A stretch of 64,000 nucleotides of DNA. It comes from JBBIRG01 sp964410965 (GTDB lineage: Bacteria > CLD3 > SB21 > JBBIRG01). Under the pieces are notes generated by a model that saw only the letters and a list, made by a program, of their open reading frames with translations, searched no databases and was not told the DNA's origin. Of this stretch, positions 19,794 to 29,500 are shown in pieces. The translations under genes and the position numbers were made by a program. The stretch is taken from assembly GCA_964410965.1 (NCBI GenBank), contig CAYPIY010000002.1, positions 510,289 through 574,288 of the forward strand, in the 5' to 3' direction. Within the stretch, counting starts at the first letter, position 1, and every line of letters starts with the position of its first letter.

Positions 19794-19822
19794 GGGTGAC
19801 CCCTTGTGGGTTTGTTTGTTTG
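19794..19822 (+). terminator. Possible terminator after the symporter gene
   Basis: An imperfect hairpin (AAACC ... GGTTT with an inner GGG/CCC pairing) followed by a T-rich run, 40 bp after the symporter stop. The stem is weak. Confidence 0.35.
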
Positions 19823-19927
19823 TGCGCATTCAGGTTCTTCGTGTTATGCTGAAGCTGTGCGGTTTTTAGTGTCTTTACATTGTGATCAGATTTTATTATA
19901 CTGCTCAAAATTTATTTCTGTACTCCT

Positions 19928-21664
19928 ATGACGAACATATCAGATTTACATAAGAATTTTCAGGCATTTCTGGACGAATCCTTTCAGCGGATGTCAGGCT
20001 GTTTTGCGAAAGTCAATGACGCGATACGTTCTAATAACACTGAAAACGCCGGTAAAGCAGTAAACGATCTTTTTCAGGCATACCTCGGACATCACCGGGA
20101 ACAGCAGTCGAAAGTCGGCATGATTATAAAGGAGGCCCAAAAAATTGAGCTTCTAGCCGGAGAACTCGCTTTAGAAAAGGACCAATTCAAGGCACTGTAT
20201 GACTCATGCGTGATACTGTCCTCCGAACCGGAAATTCAGGGACTGATCGAGTTTGCGATGGATCAACTGACTAATTATCTGAAAGCCGACCGCGGATTCC
20301 TTATTCTTATGAACGAGCGTAATGAAAATCAATATGTCGTCAGTAAAAATTTTGACGGTGAGGTGATAGAGCAGCCCGCCCTTGAGGTCAGCTCGACCGT
20401 TATCCGCCAGACACTGGACATGCTGGCGCCCGTAAAGATCGACGGCCAGAACGCACAGGAACAAATGATGCGCAAGGGAAGTTTCGTTCGGCTGGGGCTG
20501 TGCTCTGTGATATGCGTACCCGTTGTTTTCCGGAAACATCTTCTGGGCGCTGTATATCTCGACAGGAAAGAAGGGTCGGGGGTTTTCACTGACCGTGATC
20601 AGTCGTTTCTTATCGCGTTCGCCAAACAAATCGCTTTCAGGGTGAATGAATTGTACTCCGTTCAGAGGATGAAGGACGAATGCGATTGCCGGGATAAAAA
20701 CAGGCTTCAGCTGCTTCGGGAGAGATATCAGTTTTCCGGAATGATAGGTAAAAGCGAACCCCTGATCAGGGTCATGGAGCTGTGTGTCAAGGTGGCTCCG
20801 ACCGAAGCGTCGGTGCTGATTCTGGGTGAAAGCGGGGTTGGTAAGGAACTGATTGCGCGCGCGATCCATTTCAACAGCGAACGCTCGGAACATTCTTTTA
20901 TCGCGATCAACTGCGGAGCGATCCCTGCGGATCTTCTGGAATCGGAGTTGTTCGGGTACGAACCGGGCGCTTTTACCGGAGCTTCAAAGGCTAAACCCGG
21001 AAAAGTCGAAATGGCGAATCACGGTACGCTGTTCCTGGATGAGATCGCCGAACTGTCGCTTAATCTGCAGGCTAAAATATTAAGGTTACTGCAGACGCAT
21101 GAAATTGAACGTCTGGGAAGCAATGTTGTCCGCAAAATGGATATCCGGGTCATCGCCGCGACGAATCAGCCGCTGATGCAGCTGGTGAAGGCCGGAAAGT
21201 TCCGCGAAGACCTGTACTACCGGCTGAATGTCGTGCAGATCGATGTTCCGCCCCTCAGGGAGCGTCCTGAAGACATTCATCTGCTGACGGGTCATTTTAT
21301 ACGAAAATACGGAACGGGAAGGGTTACATCCATTCATGACGACGCTCTTGCCGTACTCGAACATTACCGCTGGGACGGGAATATCCGCGAACTTGAAAAC
21401 GTCATTCAGCGCGCGGTGATTCTTACAACGAATTATGAAATCCAGGTTCAGGACCTGCCGCCTGAAATCGTCGCACAGACGGAAGAACGTTACAAAATCA
21501 TTCCGGATCAGTCTCTTGAAGCCGCGGAAAATGATTTCAGGAAATGGTTCGTTTTAAGAATGCTCAGGAAAACTAATAACAACAAGGCAAAAGCCGCGGA
21601 GCTTCTTGGTGTGAACCGTTCTCATTTTTTCAGGATACTGAATCAACTGGGGATTGAAAGCTGA
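19928..21664 (+). CDS. Sigma54-dependent transcriptional activator with GAF sensor domain
   Basis: 578 residues. An N-terminal helical region (1-75) and a GAF domain (about 80-235) precede the AAA+ domain (about 255-490) with Walker A GESGVGKE, the sigma54-contacting loop GAFTGA, Walker B LFLDEIAEL, and arginine-finger region YYRLNVVQI. A Fis-type helix-turn-helix lies at the C-terminus (AAELLGVNRSHFFRIL). It is an enhancer-binding protein that opens sigma54 promoters on ligand binding to GAF; there is no receiver domain. It lies 173 bp behind the symporter on the same strand. No sigma54 promoter was recognised nearby, so its targets may be elsewhere. Confidence 0.94.
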   Translation: MTNISDLHKNFQAFLDESFQRMSGCFAKVNDAIRSNNTENAGKAVNDLFQAYLGHHREQQSKVGMIIKEAQKIELLAGELALEKDQFKALYDSCVILSSEPEIQGLIEFAMDQLTNYLKADRGFLILMNERNENQYVVSKNFDGEVIEQPALEVSSTVIRQTLDMLAPVKIDGQNAQEQMMRKGSFVRLGLCSVICVPVVFRKHLLGAVYLDRKEGSGVFTDRDQSFLIAFAKQIAFRVNELYSVQRMKDECDCRDKNRLQLLRERYQFSGMIGKSEPLIRVMELCVKVAPTEASVLILGESGVGKELIARAIHFNSERSEHSFIAINCGAIPADLLESELFGYEPGAFTGASKAKPGKVEMANHGTLFLDEIAELSLNLQAKILRLLQTHEIERLGSNVVRKMDIRVIAATNQPLMQLVKAGKFREDLYYRLNVVQIDVPPLRERPEDIHLLTGHFIRKYGTGRVTSIHDDALAVLEHYRWDGNIRELENVIQRAVILTTNYEIQVQDLPPEIVAQTEERYKIIPDQSLEAAENDFRKWFVLRMLRKTNNNKAKAAELLGVNRSHFFRILNQLGIES

Positions 21665-21691
21665 TATTATGTTATTCGCAAAATATAATAC

Positions 21692-23884
21692 TCATATAAC
21701 GTCCACTTGATTACCGTGTGTGAATCGGCCGATCAAATACACTGAAAGATTGTTAATCCGGCCGTATTCGATCATATCCGGCGCTTCATCATCGGGAACC
21801 GAAAAAAGAAGTCCTCCGGATGTCTGGGCATCGCACAGGATGATCTGGTCCGTGCGGGAGACTTCGGGTGCCCATCTGACGAAAGGATTCACGTAATCAA
21901 GGTTATTCAGTGTGCCACCGGGGACCATGCCGCTGATGACCAGTTCACGCACACCCGAAAAAACAGGAACCTGAGAAGTTGTAATTTCGGCTCCGAGACG
22001 ACCTTTTCCGGTCATTTCCAGCAAGTGGCCCAGCAGTCCGAATCCGGTAACATCGGTGCATGCCGTAACCGTGAACGATTCTGCAATCCGCAGAATATCA
22101 TCATTTAATTTCATCATTGATCGTATCGCTTCATGTGCCCGGTTCAGATCAGCTGCGTTTCGCTTGATAGCTGTTGAAAGGATCCCGGTACCGAGCGGTT
22201 TAGTGAGAAACAGAGCGTCTCCGGGGCGGGCCGTATGATTCCGGAGGATTTTTTCCGGATGCGCCACGCCGGTTGCGCACAGTCCGAATTTCGGTTCCGT
22301 ATCCTCGATGGTGTGCCCGCCGGCGATTGAAATGCCGGCCTCTGCAGCGATGGACTGAGCGCCTGCCAGTATCTGATCAAGAACGGACAAGGGCAGCCTT
22401 TTGATGGGAAATGCGGCCAGATTCAACGCCCACAGGGGTTTGGCGCCCATCGCGTAAATGTCGCTCAGTGCGTTGACGGCCGCAATGGCGCCGAACGTAA
22501 AGGGATCGTCCACAACCGGCGTGAAAAAATCGACCGTCTGCACAACCGCCGTATCATCACTGATTTTATAAACTGCCGCGTCATCCGAAGTTTCGGCGCC
22601 GACCATCAGCCGGGCGTCAGTGGGAACAGGCAATTTTTTTAACACGGTTTCGAGATCCCGGGGACGCAATTTACACGCGCATCCGAGGCCGTGAGTAAAA
22701 CGGGTCAGCCTTACCGGTTCCGAGTCAGATATAATGATCGGAGAGTCATCTCGCTTTAGCCTCCGGTAAGAGTCAATGATCGCACGGGATGCGTTCTCAA
22801 TATCCTCTGAGACTGTCATCCGGCCGGTAGAGAACCGGATTGTTCCCAGCGCCAGTTCGTCAGGCACTCCCATGGCTTTAAGTACGGATGATGCGACAAC
22901 CGAATCGCTGTGGCACGCGGCTCCAGCCGAGGCCGCTACAATCTCCCGAAGCTCGTCCAGAAGGGTGTTCGCGTCTATGCCTGGAAATGAAGCGCTGAGC
23001 GTGTTCGGAAGACGCTTTTCGCGGTGGCCGTTGATTTTCAGTTCCGGCAGATTGCTTATCAGGGTTCTTTCCATGAGATCGCGCATCAGGGAAAGATGCT
23101 CAGTATTTGAAGCCAGGTTTTCCTTAACCCATTCGGCGGCGGCGCCGAGCCCGGCGATCTCGATCACATTTTCGGTGCCCGCGCGCATATTGAATTCATG
23201 CGAAGCGCCGTGAATCATTTTTTCAATACGAACGCCTTTCCGCATATACAACACGCCGGTTCCTTTTGGCGCGTAAAATTTATGCCCGGCTAAGGTCAGC
23301 AAATCGACTCCGAGGTCTTTAACATTGACAGGGATTTTGCCTGCGGATTGCGCGGCGTCCGTATGGAAAAAAACTCCTTTCTTTTGTGCTATTGCAGATA
23401 ATTCCTCAATCGGCTGAATGGTGCCTGTTTCGTTATTCGCGTGCATGATGGTGACAAGGATTGTCTCTGAAGTTACGGCCTTGACAAGATCGGCTGGATC
23501 AACCAGTCCGTCTGAATCGACGGGCAGGTAAGTCACTTTGAATCCCTGCGTTTCAAGAAACCGGCACACTTCGGTTACCGCCGGATGTTCGACGGCCGAT
23601 GTGATGATATGATTCCCGTTTTTCCTGCAGGCGTACGCCGCGCCTTTGACAGCCCAATTGTCAGATTCGCTACCGCCGCTCGTAAACAGGATTTCTTCGG
23701 GCTCGCATCCAATAAGCTGAGCGACCTGTTGACGGGCTTTTACGACAGCGTTCCGGGTCTGAATTCCGAACCAGTGAGTACTGGACGGATTGCCGTAAAA
23801 AACTTCCAGGTAAGGCTTCATGGCGCTGATCACTTCCGGAAGCAGGGGTGTCGTCGCGTTGTAATCAAGATATACAGGCGGCAT
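21692..23884 (-). CDS. selD: Fused cysteine desulfurase/selenocysteine lyase-like (NifS) and selenophosphate synthase (SelD)
   Basis: 730 residues made of two complete enzymes. Residues 1-380 are a NifS/IscS-like PLP enzyme with the PLP lysine in AGHKFYAPKGTG (K202) and the sulfur-accepting Cys in AAC (C324). Residues about 385-730 are SelD, with the catalytic block HGLGCACKLRPRDLE (Cys402, Lys405), ETSDDAAVY and the VDFFTPVVDDPFTFG metal/ATP region. SelD uses Cys instead of Sec. A fused enzyme could pass selenium from the PLP domain straight to selenide activation. The tRNA-Sec gene is 1.15 kb away on the same strand. Fusions of this kind are known but uncommon. Confidence 0.95.
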   Translation of the reverse strand: MPPVYLDYNATTPLLPEVISAMKPYLEVFYGNPSSTHWFGIQTRNAVVKARQQVAQLIGCEPEEILFTSGGSESDNWAVKGAAYACRKNGNHIITSAVEHPAVTEVCRFLETQGFKVTYLPVDSDGLVDPADLVKAVTSETILVTIMHANNETGTIQPIEELSAIAQKKGVFFHTDAAQSAGKIPVNVKDLGVDLLTLAGHKFYAPKGTGVLYMRKGVRIEKMIHGASHEFNMRAGTENVIEIAGLGAAAEWVKENLASNTEHLSLMRDLMERTLISNLPELKINGHREKRLPNTLSASFPGIDANTLLDELREIVAASAGAACHSDSVVASSVLKAMGVPDELALGTIRFSTGRMTVSEDIENASRAIIDSYRRLKRDDSPIIISDSEPVRLTRFTHGLGCACKLRPRDLETVLKKLPVPTDARLMVGAETSDDAAVYKISDDTAVVQTVDFFTPVVDDPFTFGAIAAVNALSDIYAMGAKPLWALNLAAFPIKRLPLSVLDQILAGAQSIAAEAGISIAGGHTIEDTEPKFGLCATGVAHPEKILRNHTARPGDALFLTKPLGTGILSTAIKRNAADLNRAHEAIRSMMKLNDDILRIAESFTVTACTDVTGFGLLGHLLEMTGKGRLGAEITTSQVPVFSGVRELVISGMVPGGTLNNLDYVNPFVRWAPEVSRTDQIILCDAQTSGGLLFSVPDDEAPDMIEYGRINNLSVYLIGRFTHGNQVDVI

Positions 23885-23903
23885 AAACGATTATTGAAAT
23901 AAA

Positions 23904-23946
23904 TAAAAAAACTTCATCCTGAGCGCAGTCGAAGAATGAAGTTTTG
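23904..23946 (-). terminator. Hairpin terminator built from a dispersed palindromic element
   Basis: Stem AACTTCAT (23910-23917) pairs with ATGAAGTT (23936-23943); on the minus strand the second arm is followed by seven T. The loop carries CCTGAGCGCAGTCGAAG, a palindromic word I recognise from many environmental bacterial genomes, so a repetitive element appears to serve as terminator for the gene at 23964-24950. Confidence 0.75.
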
Positions 23947-23963
23947 TTGGCCAATCCGCTATT

Positions 23964-24950
23964 TTATTCTATACCGGCAAGATGTTTCATGAATTGCACC
24001 CGTTCGTAAGCGCCCGGATTATCGACTTTATTCAGGCTCATTTTTCCTCTAAAATCATCGATCGTCTTGTGCTGATGGACGGCCATCCAGGACTCGATGT
24101 CCTTCAGCATTTGCTCGAGATATTCAACTCCGTTTTTATACAGGGTGGAGCAGACCTGAACCGCTTTCGCGCCGGCCAACAGCATCTTAATAACCCCGTG
24201 GCCGTCATGTATGCCTGTAGAGGCCGCGAGGTCAATTTCCACGCGGCTGGATAACAGCGCAATCCAGCGAAGGGGAATGGAAATATCCGAAGGGGCGCTG
24301 TAGATATTGCTCGCGGTTACCTGATATTTGTCGATGTCGATGTCGGGGGAAAAGAAACGGTTGAACAGCACCATTCCTTGAATTCCTGTCCAGGATAGTT
24401 TCTGTATCGTATGCGCCATGGCAGAGAAGTGATAACTGATCTTAATTGAAACGGGTATCGAGACGTATTTTTTTACTTCGGCAATTACGTCAAAATACAC
24501 CTGTTCATTCTGCTCGCTGTTCTTATACGGGCTCGACGACATGACAAATATATTCAGTTCAAGGGCGTCAGCGCCGGCTTCCTGTATGCGTTTGGCGAAA
24601 ACGGTCCATTCGGAGGCGGACATGCAGTTTATGCTGGCGATGACCGGAATGGCGACAGATTTTTTAGTGTTTTTGATGAGTTCCAGGTACTCGGCGATTT
24701 TGTGCTCCTGGGTGTAACTGCGGATATAATCTTCGGCTTCCGGATACACAGCCGGATTATCGCTGCGGGTCACGAGAGAGGCGATTTCATGACGAATCTG
24801 TTCCTCAAAAAGGGACTTGATCACTACAGCGCCCGCGCCGTGACTCTCCAGTTTCTTAATGCTGTCTGCCGTTTTTGTTAATCCGGAACTTCCTACGATG
24901 ATAGGGTTTTTTAATTTTAATCCCAGGTAGGTTGTCGCTAAGTTTGGCAT
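23964..24950 (-). CDS. Dihydroorotate dehydrogenase-like FMN protein
   Basis: 328 residues with a TIM-barrel of the DHOD type. It starts MPNLATTYLGLKLKNPIIVG, has an SINCMSASEW block and ends with the phosphate-binding region GAKAVQVCSTLYKNG. Length and spacing match class 1 DHODs, but several catalytic-loop residues of true PyrD are not obvious; annotators usually label this subfamily dihydroorotate dehydrogenase-like. It could oxidise another substrate. It lies alone between the NifS-SelD gene and tRNA-Sec and ends at a hairpin terminator. Confidence 0.8.
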   Translation of the reverse strand: MPNLATTYLGLKLKNPIIVGSSGLTKTADSIKKLESHGAGAVVIKSLFEEQIRHEIASLVTRSDNPAVYPEAEDYIRSYTQEHKIAEYLELIKNTKKSVAIPVIASINCMSASEWTVFAKRIQEAGADALELNIFVMSSSPYKNSEQNEQVYFDVIAEVKKYVSIPVSIKISYHFSAMAHTIQKLSWTGIQGMVLFNRFFSPDIDIDKYQVTASNIYSAPSDISIPLRWIALLSSRVEIDLAASTGIHDGHGVIKMLLAGAKAVQVCSTLYKNGVEYLEQMLKDIESWMAVHQHKTIDDFRGKMSLNKVDNPGAYERVQFMKHLAGIE

Positions 24951-25033
24951 GAAATCTCCTGAAAGTTAGTCATGAATAACAACCGAAAAGATATGAGAAA
25001 TTTATCAATAAATCAAACGGGAAAATTTATAAA

Positions 25034-25130
25034 TGGCGGGAGTATGTGGGAATCGAACCCTACCATTCCCTGAAACAGGGAATCATCGGTTTTGAAGACC
25101 GTGAGAGCCACCAGGCCGCCCTATACTCCC
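25034..25130 (-). tRNA. selC: tRNA-Sec (anticodon UCA)
   Basis: On the minus strand the 8-bp acceptor arm GGGAGTAT/ATACTCCC, the anticodon loop CTTCAAA with UCA at the wobble frame, a long variable arm with stem ATTCCCTG/CAGGGAAT, the TTCGATTC T loop, a discriminator G and an encoded CCA are all visible. The long extra arm and the extended acceptor identify selenocysteine tRNA. It shows that the organism decodes some UGA codons as selenocysteine, in line with the SelD fusion nearby. Confidence 0.93.
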
Positions 25131-25235
25131 GCGTACGCAACGAATGTAAGGGACTCAGGGATTGATTTCAAGAAAAAGAAATAGTATTTCACAATCATCG
25201 GAATAAAAGGTTATATTATCCGGCGGAGGTTAACG

Positions 25236-26219
25236 ATGAAAGCTATGGTACTCAGGCAACAGGGAACCGATTTGGAAATGACGGAAGTCCCCGAACCGTT
25301 TTGCACTCATGATCAGGTCCTTGTGAAGGTTGAAGCCTGCGCGGTGTGCCGTACGGACCTTCATGTGATTGACGGAGATCTGGACCATCCGGTATTACCG
25401 CTCATTCCCGGACATGAGATCGTGGGACGTGTGGTTAAAACCGGTAAAAACGTCAAGGGAATTCGAACGGGTGACAGGGTAGGAATTCCGTGGCTGGGCT
25501 GGACCTGCGGACAATGCTCCTATTGCATAAGCGGCCAGGAAAATCTGTGCGACAAAGCCAGATTCACGGGTTACCATATCGACGGGGGATACGCGGAAAT
25601 GACCGTCGCTGACTGGCGGTATTGTTTTCCCGTTGATTCCCGCATGCCTGCGGAAAACACCGCGCCTCTTCTGTGCGCCGGACTTATCGGATACCGTTCA
25701 TACCGGATGGCCGGCGACGCAAGTATTATAGGGTTGTACGGATTCGGGGCCGCCGCGCATATTATCACGCAGATCGCGGTGGGGCATGGGAAAACGGTTT
25801 ACGCGTTTACGAAACGGGACGACGCTGAAAGCCGGTCATTCGCTCTGTCGCTCGGCGTTCACTGGGCAGGAGCGGTCAGCGATCAGCCTCCTGAAATGCT
25901 GGACGCCGCGATCATTTTCGCGCCGGCCGGTGAACTGGTGCCGTCGGCATTATCGCATACACGCAAGGGCGGAATCGTTGTCTGCGCGGGAATTCACATG
26001 AGCGACATCCCTTCTTTCCCGTATCGCATACTCTGGGAAGAACGCTGTATCCGTTCTGTCGCCAATCTCACTCGTCAGGACGGAATGGAATTTATGGAAC
26101 TGGTTTCTTCCATTCCCGTGCATACGGCGGTTACCGTATTTCCTCTGCGTGAAACAAACCGTGCCGTCAGTTTACTGCGTGCGGGACGTCTGCAGGGCGC
26201 AGCCGTTTTAGTGCCCTGA
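25236..26219 (+). CDS. Zinc-dependent alcohol dehydrogenase family protein
   Basis: 327 residues of the medium-chain dehydrogenase family. The N-terminal GroES-like domain has the catalytic zinc ligands in CAVCRTDLH and GHE, and structural-zinc cysteines in CGQCSYCISGQENLC. The Rossmann part contains GLYGFGAAAHI. It resembles AdhA-type enzymes with a short alpha-helical cap. It begins 105 bp after the tRNA-Sec 5' end; no partner gene is seen. Substrate is not predictable beyond a primary or secondary alcohol/aldehyde. Confidence 0.9.
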   Translation: MKAMVLRQQGTDLEMTEVPEPFCTHDQVLVKVEACAVCRTDLHVIDGDLDHPVLPLIPGHEIVGRVVKTGKNVKGIRTGDRVGIPWLGWTCGQCSYCISGQENLCDKARFTGYHIDGGYAEMTVADWRYCFPVDSRMPAENTAPLLCAGLIGYRSYRMAGDASIIGLYGFGAAAHIITQIAVGHGKTVYAFTKRDDAESRSFALSLGVHWAGAVSDQPPEMLDAAIIFAPAGELVPSALSHTRKGGIVVCAGIHMSDIPSFPYRILWEERCIRSVANLTRQDGMEFMELVSSIPVHTAVTVFPLRETNRAVSLLRAGRLQGAAVLVP

Positions 26220-26518
26220 ATAATGAGCCATTTACCGGGCTTTTAAAACAATAGTGTACATTTAACATGATATGATGCGATATATAAAATTCAGAATTTT
26301 TACTCGTGATTGTATGTTTTTTTCTGTTAACTTTCTTAAATCAGGTCAGCATCTATCCGTAGGATCTGATTGCTGTTTAAATGTTACACGGTTTCGTACA
26401 ACCGGTTTTGTTTAATTGAAAATTTGTCTTTTTTCTGCATCCGTTCTTTGATATATTGTTGCCGCATCCATACTAATTCGGCACGGTAATTTCACAATCC
26501 TTTTTTGATGTAAACGCT
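26220..26518. other. Intergenic AT-rich region before the third beta-propeller sensor
   Basis: About 300 bp, AT rich. I see no strong sigma70 promoter, RNA gene or ORF. The following start codon lacks a visible Shine-Dalgarno. Confidence 0.5.
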
Positions 26519-29500
26519 ATGAAGCTGCTCCTGTCAGTCAGGTTTTTTAAAAAGATCATCGCTCTGAACGCCGGATTAATATTATTTCACGGATCCATAA
26601 ACGCTCAAACCCAGCCTCTCCGTTTCAGCCGTTTGGTTCCGGGAAACGATGAGAACCATAACACGATTATATGTATGATACAAGACCGGGCCGGATTCAT
26701 GTGGTTCGGAACCAAAAAGGGAGTCCTTCGGTATGACGGTTATCAATTCAGGCATTATAAGCATTCGGTCATTGATTCAACAAGCATAGGCGGCGATTTT
26801 GTTCGTGCGATGGCTCAGGACCGTGACGGCAACCTGTGGATCGGAATTGAAAACGGGGGGCTGAACCGTTTCAACCATACCCATAAAACATTTATAAAAA
26901 TACCTATATCGGAAACGGATTCGTCTGCCGGCACCCCGGAAAGCGTCTACTCGATGGAATATGATTCTTCAGGCGTCCTTTGGCTGGGAACCCAGTCCGG
27001 GTTGCGTCGCTATCATATTTCATCAGGAATGACACAGCGCATCGATCTTGCCCCTGTCAATACCCGGATTATGTCGATTAAGAAAGGCCGGCCGGGTGAA
27101 CTATGGATTGCGACATGGAATAACGGCGTCTACCGGTACGAGACCGGAGGAAATAAACTAACTTCCGTTCCATTCAGCAATACCCGGCAGGATGCATTGA
27201 TATGGTCTGTATATCCGGATCAGAGAGGCCGCATTTGGCTTTGCACTTTTTCGAACGGATTACAAATCCTTGACAGCGCAGCAAACCGGTTTGTGCATTA
27301 TGTGCCTGTAAACCACGCTCATGCAGAACGGCTGAACCGCTCCAATGTTTTCAGTGTTTTTGAAGACGGCCATGGACGGATATGGATCGGTAAATATCAG
27401 GGCGGCATGGATATATTAAACACTTATTCAGGTGAGCTACAGACATTCAGATACAATCCTTCGGAAAATACAGGCGTGGCAAGCGATATCATCCTTTGTT
27501 TTTACCAGGACAGAACGGGTATAATCTGGGTCGGAACTTATGGCGAAGGTTTGAGTCTTTATCATCCGCTGATGTATCGTTTTCATGACTACAACAGGAG
27601 GAATCTTCCTCTGAAATCCGATGAGATCGTCGATGCAATCGGAGGATATTCCATCCATGATCTATGGCTCGTACTGAATACGGGATTTCTGGTACCCTTC
27701 GAAAAAGAAGCGACCCGGCCTATAAAACTTACTTCCCCGGATGAAGTGGTTGCTTTTTCATATTACGAGAACAAACAAACGATTTGGTGGACAAGTTCCA
27801 AAGCGCTGTACGATTTTAACCCTCAGTCAGGGAAAATCAAACGATACCCTATGCCCGAAGGCAAATTTCCGACCCTGGATTATATCGGCCGTTATGATTC
27901 GGTTCGGTTGCTGATCGGGACGTTTGATCATCCTCTGATATTCGACAAACGCTCAAAACAGTTTTCCGGAATTGAGGATACTGACAGCAATCTTGCAGTG
28001 TTAAACAAACAGAGAATCCTCAGTTATTTGAATGACTCGGATACATTACGCTGGTTCGGCATCAACCGGGGCGGGCTGTACCGCTACAACACCCGCACCC
28101 GCACGTTAAAGCACTATTCAAAGGCATCGGTCCATTCCGCACGCCTTAGCAATGATGTGATTCTTTATCTGTACAAAGATCGCTGTCATTATCTGTGGAT
28201 TGGCACCGAAGGAGGCCTGAACGCGCTTAATACCGGTAATGACAGTGTAACCATTTACAGGGAAGAACAGGGATTGCTCAATGACATCGTATATACCATA
28301 GTTGAGGACGGCAGGGAGAATCTCTGGATGTCCACTCCCCGCGGTATTTCCCGGTTCAGCCGGAAAAACAGGACATTCCGCAACTACGACGAACAGGACG
28401 GTCTTCCCGCTTCTGCTCCTAAATACAATTCATCAGCCCGTCTTTCCGGGAGCGGTGAAATCATTGTCGGCAACAGGGGAGGGTTTGTTGTCTTCCATCC
28501 GGACAGCATCCGTGAGAATGAATTCCCCCCGCCGGTAAGGTTAACGTCAATCAAGAAATTCAACCGCGAGTTCATAACCGATACGCCGGTTGAAATGATG
28601 GATCATGTCGAATTATCCCACCAGGATTATGTCGTTTCCTTTGAGTTTACCGCGCTGAGTTACATGAACAGCCAGAAAAATCAATACGCTTACCGGCTGG
28701 AGGGATTTGACGACGCTTGGACATACACCAAAAACCGTTCGGTGACCTATACCAATCTCAGTCCCGGAAATTATACGCTTCACATCCGGGCCTCCAATAA
28801 TGACGGCGTATGGAATGAGGACGGTTATCGTCTTGCGATTTACGTGTCTCCCCCGTTTTACCGGACCTGGTGGTTTATGAGCGGCGCGGTTTTGGCGTTA
28901 TTTGCAGGCGTTGTGGCCGTTCATAAATTTCGCGTAAGAACCATTAAACAGCAGAAAGCGGCTCTGGAAAACCAGGTTTCGGAACGAACCCGCGAGATAC
29001 TAAGGCAAAAAACAGATATCGAGATTGCGAACCGGCAGATTACCGAGCAGAAAAACGACCTGGAGCGCGTTAACTGCCAGCTCTCCGATACCCTCAATCA
29101 GCTGCAGGTAAAGGAATCGGAACTGATCCATGCCGAAAAAATGAGCGCCCTGGGCGATCTGGTAGCGGGTATGACACATGAGATCAACAATCCGGTAACC
29201 TTCGTTATCGGCAACATGGATTACCTGGATCATGAATTCAAAAGGACCTTTGCTTCAGAGATTCCGGAAGCGCCGGCTCCGCAACAACTGGTGGAATGGA
29301 AAAAAGCCATTCACGCATCGATGGTCGGGGCTAAGCGGGTAAAAGATATCATAGCCAACCTTAAGAACTTCTCCAAACTGGATGAGGCGGATTTCAAGGA
29401 AATCTTCATTCACCGCGACCTGGATATTATCATCAATTTGTTTTTCAGCCATATACCTCACATCATCATCGAAAAACGGTTTGACCCCCGCCTTGACAAA

